Assembly (NCBI GenBank): GCA_050942615.1
Contig: JBMNNQ010000008.1
Location: 1-43,200 of the forward strand
From: JAAZMI01 sp050942615
GTDB lineage: Bacteria; Bacillota; Dethiobacteria; DTU022; UBA8154
DNA: 43,200 bases
Reading direction: 5' to 3'
The notes beneath the pieces were generated by a model. That model saw only the letters and a program-made list of their open reading frames with translations, ran no database searches and had not been told where the DNA came from. A program made the translations under genes and the position numbers. Positions 1 to 8,791 of this stretch are shown here, in pieces (position 1 is the stretch's first letter; every line of letters begins with the position of its first letter).

Positions 1-54
1 GACTTTTTGGGTAAGTTATGGTATACTCACTTTGTTTAAAATCTGGAGGGAAAA

Positions 55-894
55 ATGAAGGTCTATGCTCTTGTCGGTCCCAGTGGTTCCGGAAAAAGTC
101 ACCGTTCCACGCAGGTCGCCCATAAAGAAGGAATAGATTATATTCTTGATGATGGGCTGTTAATTAAAGGCAACCAGGTACTGGCCGGTCGTTCTTCCAA
201 ACGGGAAAATACCCGGATTGGAGCCACAAAAAGGGCCATTTTTACAGATCCGCAACACACCGTAGAAGTAAAAGCGGCCCTTAAAAAGTCAAAACCGGAA
301 AGCATCCTTATTTTAGGTATTTCTGAACGCATGATCGAAATTATTGTACAAAAACTAGATCTCCCTGCACCCCATAAAATAATCTGTATTGAAGATGTTG
401 CCTCACCCCGGGAAATTGCCCGGGCACTGGAAATCAGGGCCAAAAAGAACCGCCACGTTATTCCCTTGCCTACATTTGCGCTTGAAAAAGCATTTCCCGG
501 CTATCTCCTTGATCCCCTCAAGTCCTTTTTCCAAGGCAAAAGCAGGACCACAGCACCCCGAACGCTGGAACATTCCATCGTCAGGCCGGTTTACAGTTCC
601 TTGGGGAACTTTTATCTTTCCCATAACGTCATTGAACAAATTACAGTTTATGTTGCTTTCCAGTCCGACAGCAATATCATGAAAATCAGGAAACCGGAAA
701 TTGTTTCCAACAACAACGGCCTGATTATCAACTTGGATGTGCATATTAAGTTTGGCGTAAATATCCCCCAACTGCTGAAAAATGTGCAGGCAGCGGTTAA
801 AAACAATTTAGAACACCTGACCGGCCTCCAAATTTCTAAGATAAACGTTGTGGCCCGCAAAATTGTGTTGCCCAAGGACATTTTAAACAAGTAA
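55..894 (+). CDS. P-loop NTPase with C-terminal Asp23-like domain
   Basis: A 279-residue protein with two parts. The N-terminal part (about residues 1-140) opens with a Walker A loop, GPSGSGKS, at residues 8-15, so it should bind ATP or GTP. The C-terminal part (about 185-275) resembles the Asp23/Gls24 (DUF322) envelope-stress family: it has the pattern of a short strand, a 'GLIINLDVHIKFG' strand and an 'LTGLQISKINVVA' ending typical of that fold. The start is supported by GGAGGG five bases upstream and by TATACT at 22-27, which may be a -10 box; its -35 lies at the window edge. It converges on fdhD, with only 13 bases between the two stops. The exact role is unknown. The P-loop call is firm; the Asp23-like call rests on pattern recognition. 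Confidence 0.75.
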   Translation: MKVYALVGPSGSGKSHRSTQVAHKEGIDYILDDGLLIKGNQVLAGRSSKRENTRIGATKRAIFTDPQHTVEVKAALKKSKPESILILGISERMIEIIVQKLDLPAPHKIICIEDVASPREIARALEIRAKKNRHVIPLPTFALEKAFPGYLLDPLKSFFQGKSRTTAPRTLEHSIVRPVYSSLGNFYLSHNVIEQITVYVAFQSDSNIMKIRKPEIVSNNNGLIINLDVHIKFGVNIPQLLKNVQAAVKNNLEHLTGLQISKINVVARKIVLPKDILNK

Positions 895-907
895 GGGCGG
901 CCCTGTC

Positions 908-1711
908 CTAGACTAAAATCCTGTTTTCATGGGTATAAACGTTAAGGCGCTGCCCGCGTACAAAGCCCACAAGGGTGATTCCCAATTTACCGGCCAACTC
1001 CACGCTTAAAGATGTTGGCGCAGAACGGGATACAAGCAAAGGCAGGCCTAATTTTGCCACCTTGACAATTATTTCTGAAGAAACACGCCCGCTGGACAAC
1101 AAAATTTTATCCCTGAAGGGGATATTTTTTAAAATACATTCGCCAACTATTTTATCGATGGCATTGTGGCGGCCGATATCCTCGCTGTAAAACAAAATTT
1201 CATCCGCGAAGGCAAGGGCTGCCGTGTGGACTCCACCCGTAGTTTGAAAAAGCAGGGAAGCCTCTTGCAGTGCAGTCATCAACTCAAACAGCTCTGCAGC
1301 TTTTACCCGCAGTGCAGATTCAACCTGCCGCTCCTGCAGTAAATTTAGGGTTTGGGCAAAAAGTGTACCTTTGCCCGAACCGGAGGTGATAGCCCTGGCG
1401 CCGTACGTTTTTTCCAGTCGATCGGGGGGCATTTTCACCATCACCACGGCCCTGCCTTTTTCAGCATCTACGTCCAATTCCTGCAGATCTTCCCTGCATT
1501 CCAGCAGGCCTTCCAGACACAGAAAACCAACTGTCAAATAATTTAATTTTTCCGGTGAACATAGGAGCGTTACAAATTCCTGCCCGTTTAAAAATATGGT
1601 CAGGGGCACCTCTCTAGCCAGGCAGTCCTTTTCCCTGCTTTTTTGCTTTCCCCGGATTCTGGTAATTTCCGCCTCTTTAAAGCCCTGTGGGTTTAATCCT
1701 TTATTAACCAT
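908..1711 (-). CDS. fdhD: Formate dehydrogenase accessory protein FdhD
   Basis: A 267-residue member of the FdhD/NarQ family, which moves sulfur from a cysteine desulfurase to the molybdenum or tungsten bis-MGD cofactor of formate dehydrogenase in the cytoplasm. Recognisable family blocks are the early 'REVPLTIFLNGQEF' type strand, 'VGFLCLEGLL', the central ITSGSGKG loop, 'FQTTGGVHTAAL' and 'EDIGRHNAIDKIVG', and the late 'SSGRVSSEIIVKVA' block. The start codon follows a GGAGGGG ribosome site. Oddly, the central loop has serine where family members usually carry the sulfur-transfer cysteine, and no Cys-x2-Cys motif is present. The gene lies downstream of fdhA but beyond a terminator, so it may have read-through or its own promoter. 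Family assignment is secure. Confidence 0.92.
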   Translation of the reverse strand: MVNKGLNPQGFKEAEITRIRGKQKSREKDCLAREVPLTIFLNGQEFVTLLCSPEKLNYLTVGFLCLEGLLECREDLQELDVDAEKGRAVVMVKMPPDRLEKTYGARAITSGSGKGTLFAQTLNLLQERQVESALRVKAAELFELMTALQEASLLFQTTGGVHTAALAFADEILFYSEDIGRHNAIDKIVGECILKNIPFRDKILLSSGRVSSEIIVKVAKLGLPLLVSRSAPTSLSVELAGKLGITLVGFVRGQRLNVYTHENRILV

Positions 1712-1773
1712 TTTTCCCCTCCTGCCTATTCACAGTTTACGGAAAGTGTTTCTGCACGCCTTTTGCCCAAAAA

Positions 1774-1801
1774 AACTTCCCCTTACCAAAAAGGGGAAGT
1801 T
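1774..1801 (-). terminator. Rho-independent terminator after fdhA
   Basis: An 11-bp perfect hairpin (AACTTCCCCTT paired with AAGGGGAAGTT, six-base loop). On the minus strand it runs straight into TTTTT, so it should end the formate dehydrogenase operon before fdhD. A shorter T run on the plus side could allow it to act in both directions. Confidence 0.8.
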
Positions 1802-1860
1802 TTAATCAACCTGTTCTTCAGATTATAACCTATTATTCTTTATTTGTTAAACCAATGGGC

Positions 1861-4530
1861 CTAAACTTCGGCCAACTTTTCCATTTTCACTGCACAGATT
1901 TTGAATTCAGGGGTTTTAGTCACGGGATCGAGGGCGCTGCTGGTGAGCAGGTTTACAGCAGATTCATGATAATGGAACGTCATGTAGATCACTCCCGGCG
2001 GGACAGCATCTGTAATTGTAATCCGCACCTGCACCTGCCCCCGGCGTGAAGACAGTTTGACCGTTTCGCCTTCCTCAACCCCCAGATGGCCGGCATCGAC
2101 CGGATTAACCTGAGCCACTTCCTCCGGTTTGAAAGGTTCAATAGCGCCGGAATGACGGGTCATGGTATTATAGTGGTAAAGAATGCGACCTGTAGTAAGC
2201 AGCAGGGGATAATCACCATCGGGCTCTTCAGCCGGCGGCTGATATTCGACAGGGGTAAAAAGGCCTTTACCGCGCACAAATTTATCCTGGTGCAGGAAGG
2301 GGGTTCCCGGGTGGCTTGTATCAGGGCAGGGCCACTGCAGTCCGCCCTCTTCCTCCAGGCGCTGATAGCTAATCCCGGCATAAGCGGGGTTTAATCTGGC
2401 GATTTCCTGGAAAATTTCTGCCGGTGCTGCATAGTTCCACCTCAGGCGCAGCTCCCGGGCCAGTTCAGATAAAATAACCCAGTCCGGCTTGGCTTTGCCG
2501 GGAGGGTTAACCGCCTTGCGGACCATCTGTACACGCCGCTCTGTATTGGTAAAGGTCCCTTCTTTTTCTGCAAAAGCTGCTGCCGGCAGCACTACGTCGG
2601 CATAGGCGGCAGTTTCTGTAAAAAAGATATCCTGGACCACCAAGAAGTCAACCTTTTCCAAAGCCCCCCGGACATGACGCAGGTTGGCCTCGGTAAGCGC
2701 CGGGTTTTCCCCCATAATATAGAGAAATTTGATCTCCTTGGTAAGAATGGCATCAAAAATTTCCGTGATGGTCAGCCCCGGCAGGGGGTTAAGCCTTGTG
2801 CCCCAAGCCCGGCCAAACTTAAACCGTGCACCACGCTCCCCTACATTTTGGTAACCTGTAAAAACATTAGGCAGGGCCCCCATATCGCAGGCCCCCTGAA
2901 CATTGTTCTGTCCCCGGAGCGGATTAACGCCGCTGGAAGGTTTGCCAACATTACCGGTCACCAGGGCCAGGTTGGCTACAGACAGCACACCGTCAGTGCC
3001 TGTCGTATGGTTGGTGATGCCCAGCGTATAGAAAATAGAAGCGTTTTCTGCCCCGGCAAAAAGGCGTGCTGCCCGGCGGATATCTGCTGCCGGAACACCG
3101 GTAATTTCTGCTGCATATTCAGGTGCATATTTCTTGACAACAGCCGCCATCTCCCCAAAGCCTTCCGTTCTTTCCCGGATAAACTTTTCATCGGCCAAAC
3201 CTTCTGCCAGGATAACGTGAATCATACCGTTAAGCAGCGCTTCGTTCGTTCCCGGGCGCAGCCTTAAAAACACGTCGGCATAGTCAACTAATTCAATCTG
3301 CCGTGGATCGGCCACGATCAGGGTTGCCCCGTTTTTAGCGGCCATTTTTAGCCGGTAACCGATCACCGGATGGGCCTCCGTAGGGTTGGCGCCGATCACA
3401 AATATCACACCGGCGTTGTCTATTTCCCCAATACTGTTCGTCATTGCACCGCTGCCAAAGGCTGTAGCCAGACCGGCTACGGTCGGTGCGTGTCAAAGAC
3501 GGGCACAGTGATCAATATTGTTGGACCCCAGCATACGTAACAACTTTTGAAAGAGGTAGTTCTCTTCATTGGTCGCCCGTGCCGAAGAAAAACCGGCCAT
3601 TTCCCGGCCTCTTAACCCCCTCATTTTAGAAGCGATTAAAGACAAGGCTTCCTCCCAGGAAGCTTCCACCATTTCACCATTTTTACGCATAAGGGGCTTT
3701 TGCAAGCGATCCGGGCTATGCAGGAAATCCAGGCCGAAACGGCCCTTAACACAGGTTTGCCCCCGGCTTACCGGGCTGGCCGGATCCCCCTTTACACCTA
3801 CAACCCGGTCGTCCTTAACAGACAGCTCCAACCCGCAGCCGGTCCCGCAGAAGGGACAGGTGGTGCGCACCTTCTGCAGTTCCCAGGGGCGGCCCTGGCG
3901 CAGGCCTTGTTTAGGTGTTAAAGCCCCTACCGGGCAGACGTCTACACACATACCGCAAAATACACAGGAGGAAGTTTCCAAAGCATCATCAAAAGCTGGG
4001 GCTACCTTGGTATAAAACCCTCTGTTGGTAAAATCAATAGCCCCCGCCCCGTTGATTTCATGACAGACGCGCACACACAAACCACAGAGAACACATTTAT
4101 TCAAATCCCTGATCAAAAAGGGGTTGCTTTCATCAAGCGCATATTCCTTCCGGACCCCTTGATAGTCACTTTCAGCAATGCCGTAAAGGTAACAATATTC
4201 CTGTAAGCGGCAATCCCCATTTTTTTCGCAGGTGAGACAATCCAGGGGATGGTTGGCCAGCAAAAGGCGCAAATTTTCTTTGCGGGCGGCGTGCACCCGT
4301 TCTGTATCGGTATGCACCGCCATACCCTCCATGACCGGGACACTACAGGCCGCCATCAGCGCCCGAGCTCTTTCCACCTCTACCAGGCACATCCGGCAGG
4401 CCCCCGCCGGGGTGAACCGCGGATCATGGCAAAGGGTGGGGATAAAAATGCCCAACTTTTCTGCTGCCTCCAAAATGGTGCTTCCTGCTTCCACCTCTAC
4501 ACTATGGCCGTTAATTGTTAAAGTAATCAC
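1861..4530 (-). CDS. fdhA: Selenocysteine formate dehydrogenase catalytic subunit
   Basis: Reading through the TGA at 3493-3495 as selenocysteine gives an 889-residue catalytic subunit that oxidises formate or reduces CO2. Order of domains: an N-terminal [2Fe-2S] domain (C34, C45, C48, C62); a His/Cys [4Fe-4S] site (H94, C98, C101, C107); two ferredoxin clusters (C146-C156 and C189-C199); the Mo/W-bis-MGD domain with its own cluster (C225, C228, C232, C260); and the C-terminal dinucleotide-binding domain. Selenocysteine is residue 346 in the context HCARL-U-HAPTVAGL, the position of the metal-ligand Sec in family members. The size and domain order match clostridial NAD(P)-dependent enzymes of the Moorella type. 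It follows the NuoF-like gene by 19 bases. Tools that treat TGA as stop would split it into 345- and 527-residue pieces. Confidence 0.95.
3464..3480 (-). promoter_or_regulatory. SECIS hairpin of fdhA
   Basis: Starting 12 bases after the TGA, the message forms a perfect 6-bp stem, GTAGCC with GGCTAC, around a GGTCT loop. The GGT of the loop is the seventh codon after the TGA, exactly as in Escherichia coli fdhF, whose SECIS loop also reads GGUCUG. This is the element that recruits SelB with tRNA-Sec. The sel genes themselves are not in this window. Confidence 0.9.
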
Positions 4531-4549
4531 CGCTCTCCCTCCTTTGCAG

Positions 4550-6334
4550 TTATTTTGTTTTTATAGCATCAAATTTACAACGTTCAACACAGTTTCCACA
4601 GCTGATACACTTTTCCGGGTCAATCACATGCGGTTCCTTCTTTTCTCCTGTAATTGCCTCTGCCGGACAGACTCTTGTGCAGGCCCGGCAACCGGTACAC
4701 AGTTCCGCATCGATATAATAGGTTAGCAGCGCGCTGCACTGCCCAGCAGGGCAACGGCGTTCCAAAATATGTGCCTCATATTCGTCCCGGAAATACCGCA
4801 GTGTGGTTAATACCGGGTTGGGTGCCGTCTGCCCCAAACCGCAAAGCGAACCGTCTTTGACAGCCAAGGCCAATCTTTCCAGGCGGGGGATATCTTCTGC
4901 CTTCCCTTTTCCCTGGGTGATGCGCTCCAAAATTTCCAGCATGCGCTTCGTTCCCTCCCGGCAGGGCGTACATTTACCACAGGATTCGCTTTGTGTAAAA
5001 GCAAGGAAATAGCGGGCCAGATCGACCATACAGGTGCTTTCATCCATGACCACCATCCCCCCGGAACCCATCATCGCACCCGCAGAATGCAAGGAGTCGT
5101 AATCCACAGGCAGATCCAGCTGGGATTCAGGGATACACCCCCCGGAAGGCCCGCCGATTTGCACCGCCTTGAATTTTTTCCCGCCCTGCAGACCACCGCC
5201 GATATCAAAAATAATTTCCCGCAATGTGATGCCCATCGGCACTTCGCAGAGGCCGGTATTGTTAACCTTGCCGGTCAGCGCGAAAATCTTGGTGCCTTTA
5301 CTGCCCTCCGTGCCGATAGTGGTATACCAGTCAGCCCCCTTGCGTATAATCAAAGGGACGTTAGCCAGGGTTTCCACATTGTTGATGCAGGTGGGCTTTT
5401 CCCACAAACCTTTTAGCGCCGGGAAAGGCGGACGCGGACGGGGCATACCCCTGGCACCCTCAATTGAAGCCAACAAAGCTGTTTCTTCCCCACAGACAAA
5501 GGCACCGGCGCCTTCTTTAATATTAATTTTAAAGTCAAATTCCGAACCCAAAATATTTTCCCCGGCAACCCCGTATTCTTCCGCCTGGGCAATCGCAGTT
5601 CGCAAACGACGGATGGCCAGCGGGTATTCTGCCCGCACATAGATATAGGCCTCATCGCTGCCGATAGCCCGGCCGGCAATCATAATTCCCTCTAAAACAG
5701 CGTGCGGATCACCCTCTAAAACGCTGCGATCCATAAAAGCCCCCGGGTCCCCCTCGTCAGCATTGCAGACCACATACTTTTTATCCTGCCGGTTACGGTA
5801 AGCAAATTCCCATTTCATACCAGTGGGAAAGCCGGCCCCGCCCCGCCCCCTTAAACCCGAACTTTTTATCTCATTGATAATTTCCCGGGGCTCCATGCGC
5901 AAAACTTTTTCCAGGCCCTGGTACCCGCCGCGGATAATATATGCGTCGATGTTTTCCGGATCAATGACACCGCAATTGCGCAAGGCTAATCTTTTCTGTT
6001 TGCTATAGAAAGGTATTTCTGCATGGGAAGTAATGCCTTCCCCGGTTTGGGTATCCTTATAGAGCAGCCGTTCCACAATTTTACCTTGCAACAGGTGCTT
6101 TGTAACCAGTTCAGGTACGTCTTCTGCACTCACACCGCAATAAAAGATATCTTCCGGATAAACGATAAAAATGGGGCCTTTTTCACAGAAGCCGTGACAC
6201 CCTGAAAGAATAATACGCACTTTGGATTCCAAACCATGTTTTTGCAGTTCTATTTTTAAGGCCTCATAAACTTGCATAGAACCAGAGGAAATGCAACCTG
6301 TTCCAGCACAGATCAGTATTTGTTTTTCCTGCAT
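4550..6334 (-). CDS. NuoF-like NAD(P)H/flavin subunit of formate dehydrogenase
   Basis: A 594-residue HydB/NuoF-type subunit that passes electrons between FdhA and NAD(P). Residues 1-110 are a thioredoxin-like [2Fe-2S] domain (C9, C14, C46, C50). The central region holds the FMN/NADH-binding signatures GRGGAGFPTG and NADEGDPGAFMDRS, then an SLBB segment and the [4Fe-4S] motif SCGKCTPCREG. The last 60 residues hold two ferredoxin motifs, CTGCRACTRVCP and CISCGNCVERC. The ATG follows AAGGAGGT. It sits between the Cys-rich small gene and fdhA. The same domain layout occurs in the beta subunits of electron-bifurcating hydrogenases and in NADP-dependent formate dehydrogenases, so bifurcation with ferredoxin is possible but not shown. 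Confidence 0.93.
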   Translation of the reverse strand: MQEKQILICAGTGCISSGSMQVYEALKIELQKHGLESKVRIILSGCHGFCEKGPIFIVYPEDIFYCGVSAEDVPELVTKHLLQGKIVERLLYKDTQTGEGITSHAEIPFYSKQKRLALRNCGVIDPENIDAYIIRGGYQGLEKVLRMEPREIINEIKSSGLRGRGGAGFPTGMKWEFAYRNRQDKKYVVCNADEGDPGAFMDRSVLEGDPHAVLEGIMIAGRAIGSDEAYIYVRAEYPLAIRRLRTAIAQAEEYGVAGENILGSEFDFKINIKEGAGAFVCGEETALLASIEGARGMPRPRPPFPALKGLWEKPTCINNVETLANVPLIIRKGADWYTTIGTEGSKGTKIFALTGKVNNTGLCEVPMGITLREIIFDIGGGLQGGKKFKAVQIGGPSGGCIPESQLDLPVDYDSLHSAGAMMGSGGMVVMDESTCMVDLARYFLAFTQSESCGKCTPCREGTKRMLEILERITQGKGKAEDIPRLERLALAVKDGSLCGLGQTAPNPVLTTLRYFRDEYEAHILERRCPAGQCSALLTYYIDAELCTGCRACTRVCPAEAITGEKKEPHVIDPEKCISCGNCVERCKFDAIKTK

Positions 6335-6362
6335 TTTTTTACCTCCTTCCGTTTACTATGCT

Positions 6363-6542
6363 TTAATATTCCTGATAACCGGCGCTATGCGCGAGACGCC
6401 GGACAATGGCTTCCCTCTTTTCACGGCAAACAGGGTCTTCATGACATAATGGACCGGACAAACAACATTCAATAAACTGCGTACACGGGTTTTCTTTACT
6501 GTTAAAACATTCCACACAACAAGAGTTAATAAATTTTTTCAT
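6363..6542 (-). CDS. Cysteine-rich 59-residue protein in the fdh operon
   Basis: A short open frame of 59 residues with eight cysteines at positions 8, 9, 12, 20, 26, 27, 33 and 39, followed by a charged, arginine-rich helix-like tail ending in GYQEY. An AGAGGGA ribosome site lies about eight bases before the ATG. It fits exactly between the NuoE-like gene (27 bases upstream) and the NuoF-like gene (28 bases downstream), in the same direction, which argues that it is a real gene. The cysteines could bind an iron-sulfur cluster or zinc, or form a maturation or assembly factor for the complex. I do not recognise a named family, and no function is asserted. Confidence 0.75.
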   Translation of the reverse strand: MKKFINSCCVECFNSKENPCTQFIECCLSGPLCHEDPVCREKREAIVRRLAHSAGYQEY

Positions 6543-6569
6543 GGAACGTCCCTCTCTTTCCCAAACCTG

Positions 6570-7055
6570 CTAAAATTTTTTCAAAATAGCCTTTACCTTC
6601 GCCGGAGCAAGTTTTCCAAAGGTCTGTTCGTTGACCATCATCACCGGTGCCAACCCACAGGCGCCAATACAGGCTACTTCTTCATAGGTGAATTTCAGAT
6701 CTGCCGTAGTTTCACCCACATCAATCCCCAAAAGTTCCTTGGCTTTTTCTGCAACCTTGGTTACGCCGCGTACATGGCAGGCCGTCCCGCGGCAGACACG
6801 AATAATGTTTTTCCCCCGCGGCTGAAGGTGAAACTGGGCATAAAAAGTAGCCACGCCGTAAACCCTGCTTACAGGTATACGCAGCCTGGTAGCCATGTAT
6901 TCCAAAGCCGGCCGGGGCAGGTAGCCGAATTCATGCTGGATCTTTTGCAGAACCGGCACCACTACCCCTTTTTTATCCATAAATTCCTGTAACAACTTTT
7001 CCACCCGTTCATAGTCAAAATCCATGGCCTTCCCTTCAACAGTCATTGTTTGCAA
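6570..7055 (-). CDS. NuoE-like [2Fe-2S] subunit
   Basis: A 161-residue thioredoxin-like [2Fe-2S] protein of the NuoE/HydC family. It has an N-terminal helical bundle (about 10-80) and the four cluster cysteines in the order C-x4-C (CRGTAC) and C-x3-C (CIGAC). It should shuttle electrons within the formate dehydrogenase complex next to the NuoF-like flavoprotein. A TTG start is preferred because AAGGGGG lies eight bases upstream; an ATG nine bases further in is too far from the site. It is the first gene of the fdh operon, about 130 bases after the proS terminator. Confidence 0.92.
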   Translation of the reverse strand: MQTMTVEGKAMDFDYERVEKLLQEFMDKKGVVVPVLQKIQHEFGYLPRPALEYMATRLRIPVSRVYGVATFYAQFHLQPRGKNIIRVCRGTACHVRGVTKVAEKAKELLGIDVGETTADLKFTYEEVACIGACGLAPVMMVNEQTFGKLAPAKVKAILKKF

Positions 7056-7189
7056 GTTAAAAACCCCCTTTTTACACTTTTCACAATTTAGTAAACATAT
7101 TTAAATTTCTATATTAAATGGCAAAAGTCCTTCTTTTTGGTAAAATTATTTTATTGCTAATATTCTGAATACGCCCCATAAAAAAACTC

Positions 7190-7227
7190 CCCCCAGAATC
7201 CCTTTGCCTTACCAGGGAATCCGGGGG
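7190..7227 (-). terminator. Rho-independent terminator after proS
   Basis: A GC-rich inverted repeat with arms of 14 bases and two mismatches (CCCCCAGAATCCCT against AGGGAATCCGGGGG), followed on the minus strand by GAGTTTTTTT. It separates proS from the formate dehydrogenase operon. The 120 bases between it and the NuoE-like gene are AT-rich and should hold the fdh promoter, but I could not pick a convincing -35/-10 pair. Confidence 0.8.
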
Positions 7228-7293
7228 AAACCAAAGTAACCGCTTATAATTGTTACTATTGTACTTTCTTTAGCCCTGCAAAGGCTCCCAATA

Positions 7294-8745
7294 CTAATAT
7301 GCCCGTGCAAAATAGACAATTTTACTATCTTTGTTCCCACAATACAAACAGGGTCCGGTTTCTTTTGGTGCCATTTCCAGGGGCATACAGCGAATTGTAG
7401 CTTTCGTTTCGTCTTTTATTTTTTCCTCACAATCCGCAGCACCGCACCAAAAACCTAGTACAAAGCCTTTTTTTTCTTCTATTACGTCTTTAAATTCCTG
7501 GTAGCTATGAACCCGGTGCGTGTTTTTTTTAAGAAAATCTGCGGCCTGTTGAAAGAGATTGTCCTGGATATCCTGTAAAAGCAAAGGCACCTGCTGCACC
7601 AGATCAGCTAAAGGAATGGCGTTTTTTTCCCCGGTATCCCGCCGTACAGCCAGAACCACACCCTGTTCCAAATCCCGGGGACCTACCTCCAGCCTTAAAG
7701 GTACACCCTTCATTTCCCACTCATTAAACTTCCAACCCACGGAATACTCTTCGCGTTGATCCAGATGCACGCGAACAGTGCCGGTCAGCTTTTCCAGAAT
7801 TTCCCGGCATTTCTGTAGCACTTCTTCCCGCTTTTTCTTGGTAATGATGGGCACAATTACGGCTTGCAGCGGGGCAACCTGCGGGGGAAGCCGCAGGCCC
7901 CGATCATCACCATGGACCATAATCAAGGCCCCAATCAGCCTGGTTGATACCCCCCAGGAGGTTTGCCAGGCATACTTCAGCTGCTTATCCTTGTCCAAAT
8001 ACTGGATCTCAAAAACCTTGGAGAAATGCTGGCCCAGGTTGTGTGATGTCCCCGCCTGCAAGGCCCGTCCATCGGCCATCAGTGCCTCTATAGTATAGGT
8101 ATGCAGCGCACCGGCAAATTTTTCCCGCTCTGTTTTCAGCCCGCTGATCACAGGCACAGCCAGCTCACTTTCCACAAAGTCCTTGTAAACGCCGAGCATT
8201 TGCAGGGCTTCTGCTTCTGCTTCTTCCTCTGTACAATGCACAGTATGGCCTTCCTGCCAGAGAAATTCAGAGGTGCGCAGGAAAGGGCGCGTCGTTTTTT
8301 CCCAGCGGACAACGTTACACCATTGGTTTATCAATAAGGGAAGATCACGCCAGGACTGCACCCACTTGGCATACATACTGCAGATAATTGCCTCCGAGGT
8401 GGGCCTGACCACTAAACGCTCGCTTAATTTTTCATTGCCGCCATGGGTAACCAGGGCCACTTCCGGCGCAAAGCCCTCCACATGTTCGGCTTCCTTTTGC
8501 AGAAGCGATTCCGGTATAAACAGGGGAAAGTAGGCGTTTTGGTGTCCGGTATCCTTAATCCGCCGATCCAAAAGCGCTTTCATATTTTCCCAAATAGCAA
8601 AACCGTAGGGCCGGATAGCCATGCAACCCTTAACCGGGGCATAATCCATCAGTTCAGTTTTTAAAACAAGGTCAAGGTACCATTGTGAAAAATTTTCTGT
8701 GCGGGGCGTAACTTCCTTGACAAATTCCTTTTCATTCATACCCAA
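7294..8745 (-). CDS. proS: Prolyl-tRNA synthetase (short type)
   Basis: A 483-residue class II aminoacyl-tRNA synthetase that charges tRNA-Pro in the cytoplasm. It is the shorter, eukaryote/archaeon-like ProRS without the inserted editing domain. Visible landmarks are the N-terminal 'DYAPVKGCMAIRPYGFAIWE' block, motif 2 around 'WEKTTRPFLRTSEFLWQEGHT', the 'AGTSHNLGQHFSK' block, the anticodon-binding domain from about residue 290 and the C-terminal zinc-type region with cysteines near 430-475 (FWCGAADCEE and CLYCGN). The chosen TTG start has AAAGGAG ten bases upstream; an ATG two codons later is the alternative. It follows the M16 peptidase gene by 46 bases, leaving no room for a T-box leader. 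Confidence 0.95.
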   Translation of the reverse strand: MGMNEKEFVKEVTPRTENFSQWYLDLVLKTELMDYAPVKGCMAIRPYGFAIWENMKALLDRRIKDTGHQNAYFPLFIPESLLQKEAEHVEGFAPEVALVTHGGNEKLSERLVVRPTSEAIICSMYAKWVQSWRDLPLLINQWCNVVRWEKTTRPFLRTSEFLWQEGHTVHCTEEEAEAEALQMLGVYKDFVESELAVPVISGLKTEREKFAGALHTYTIEALMADGRALQAGTSHNLGQHFSKVFEIQYLDKDKQLKYAWQTSWGVSTRLIGALIMVHGDDRGLRLPPQVAPLQAVIVPIITKKKREEVLQKCREILEKLTGTVRVHLDQREEYSVGWKFNEWEMKGVPLRLEVGPRDLEQGVVLAVRRDTGEKNAIPLADLVQQVPLLLQDIQDNLFQQAADFLKKNTHRVHSYQEFKDVIEEKKGFVLGFWCGAADCEEKIKDETKATIRCMPLEMAPKETGPCLYCGNKDSKIVYFARAY

Positions 8746-8791
8746 CGTAAATTAACTCCTTTCCTGGAACTGGGACAACACCTGCTTTCCC

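Noticed and set aside
3445..3492. Frameshift or pseudogene in fdhA
   Set aside because: The frame is the same on both sides and the single interruption is a TGA at the known selenocysteine position followed by a SECIS hairpin.
8746..8791. T-box leader in front of proS
   Set aside because: Only 46 bases separate proS from the preceding gene; there is no room and no T-box sequence.
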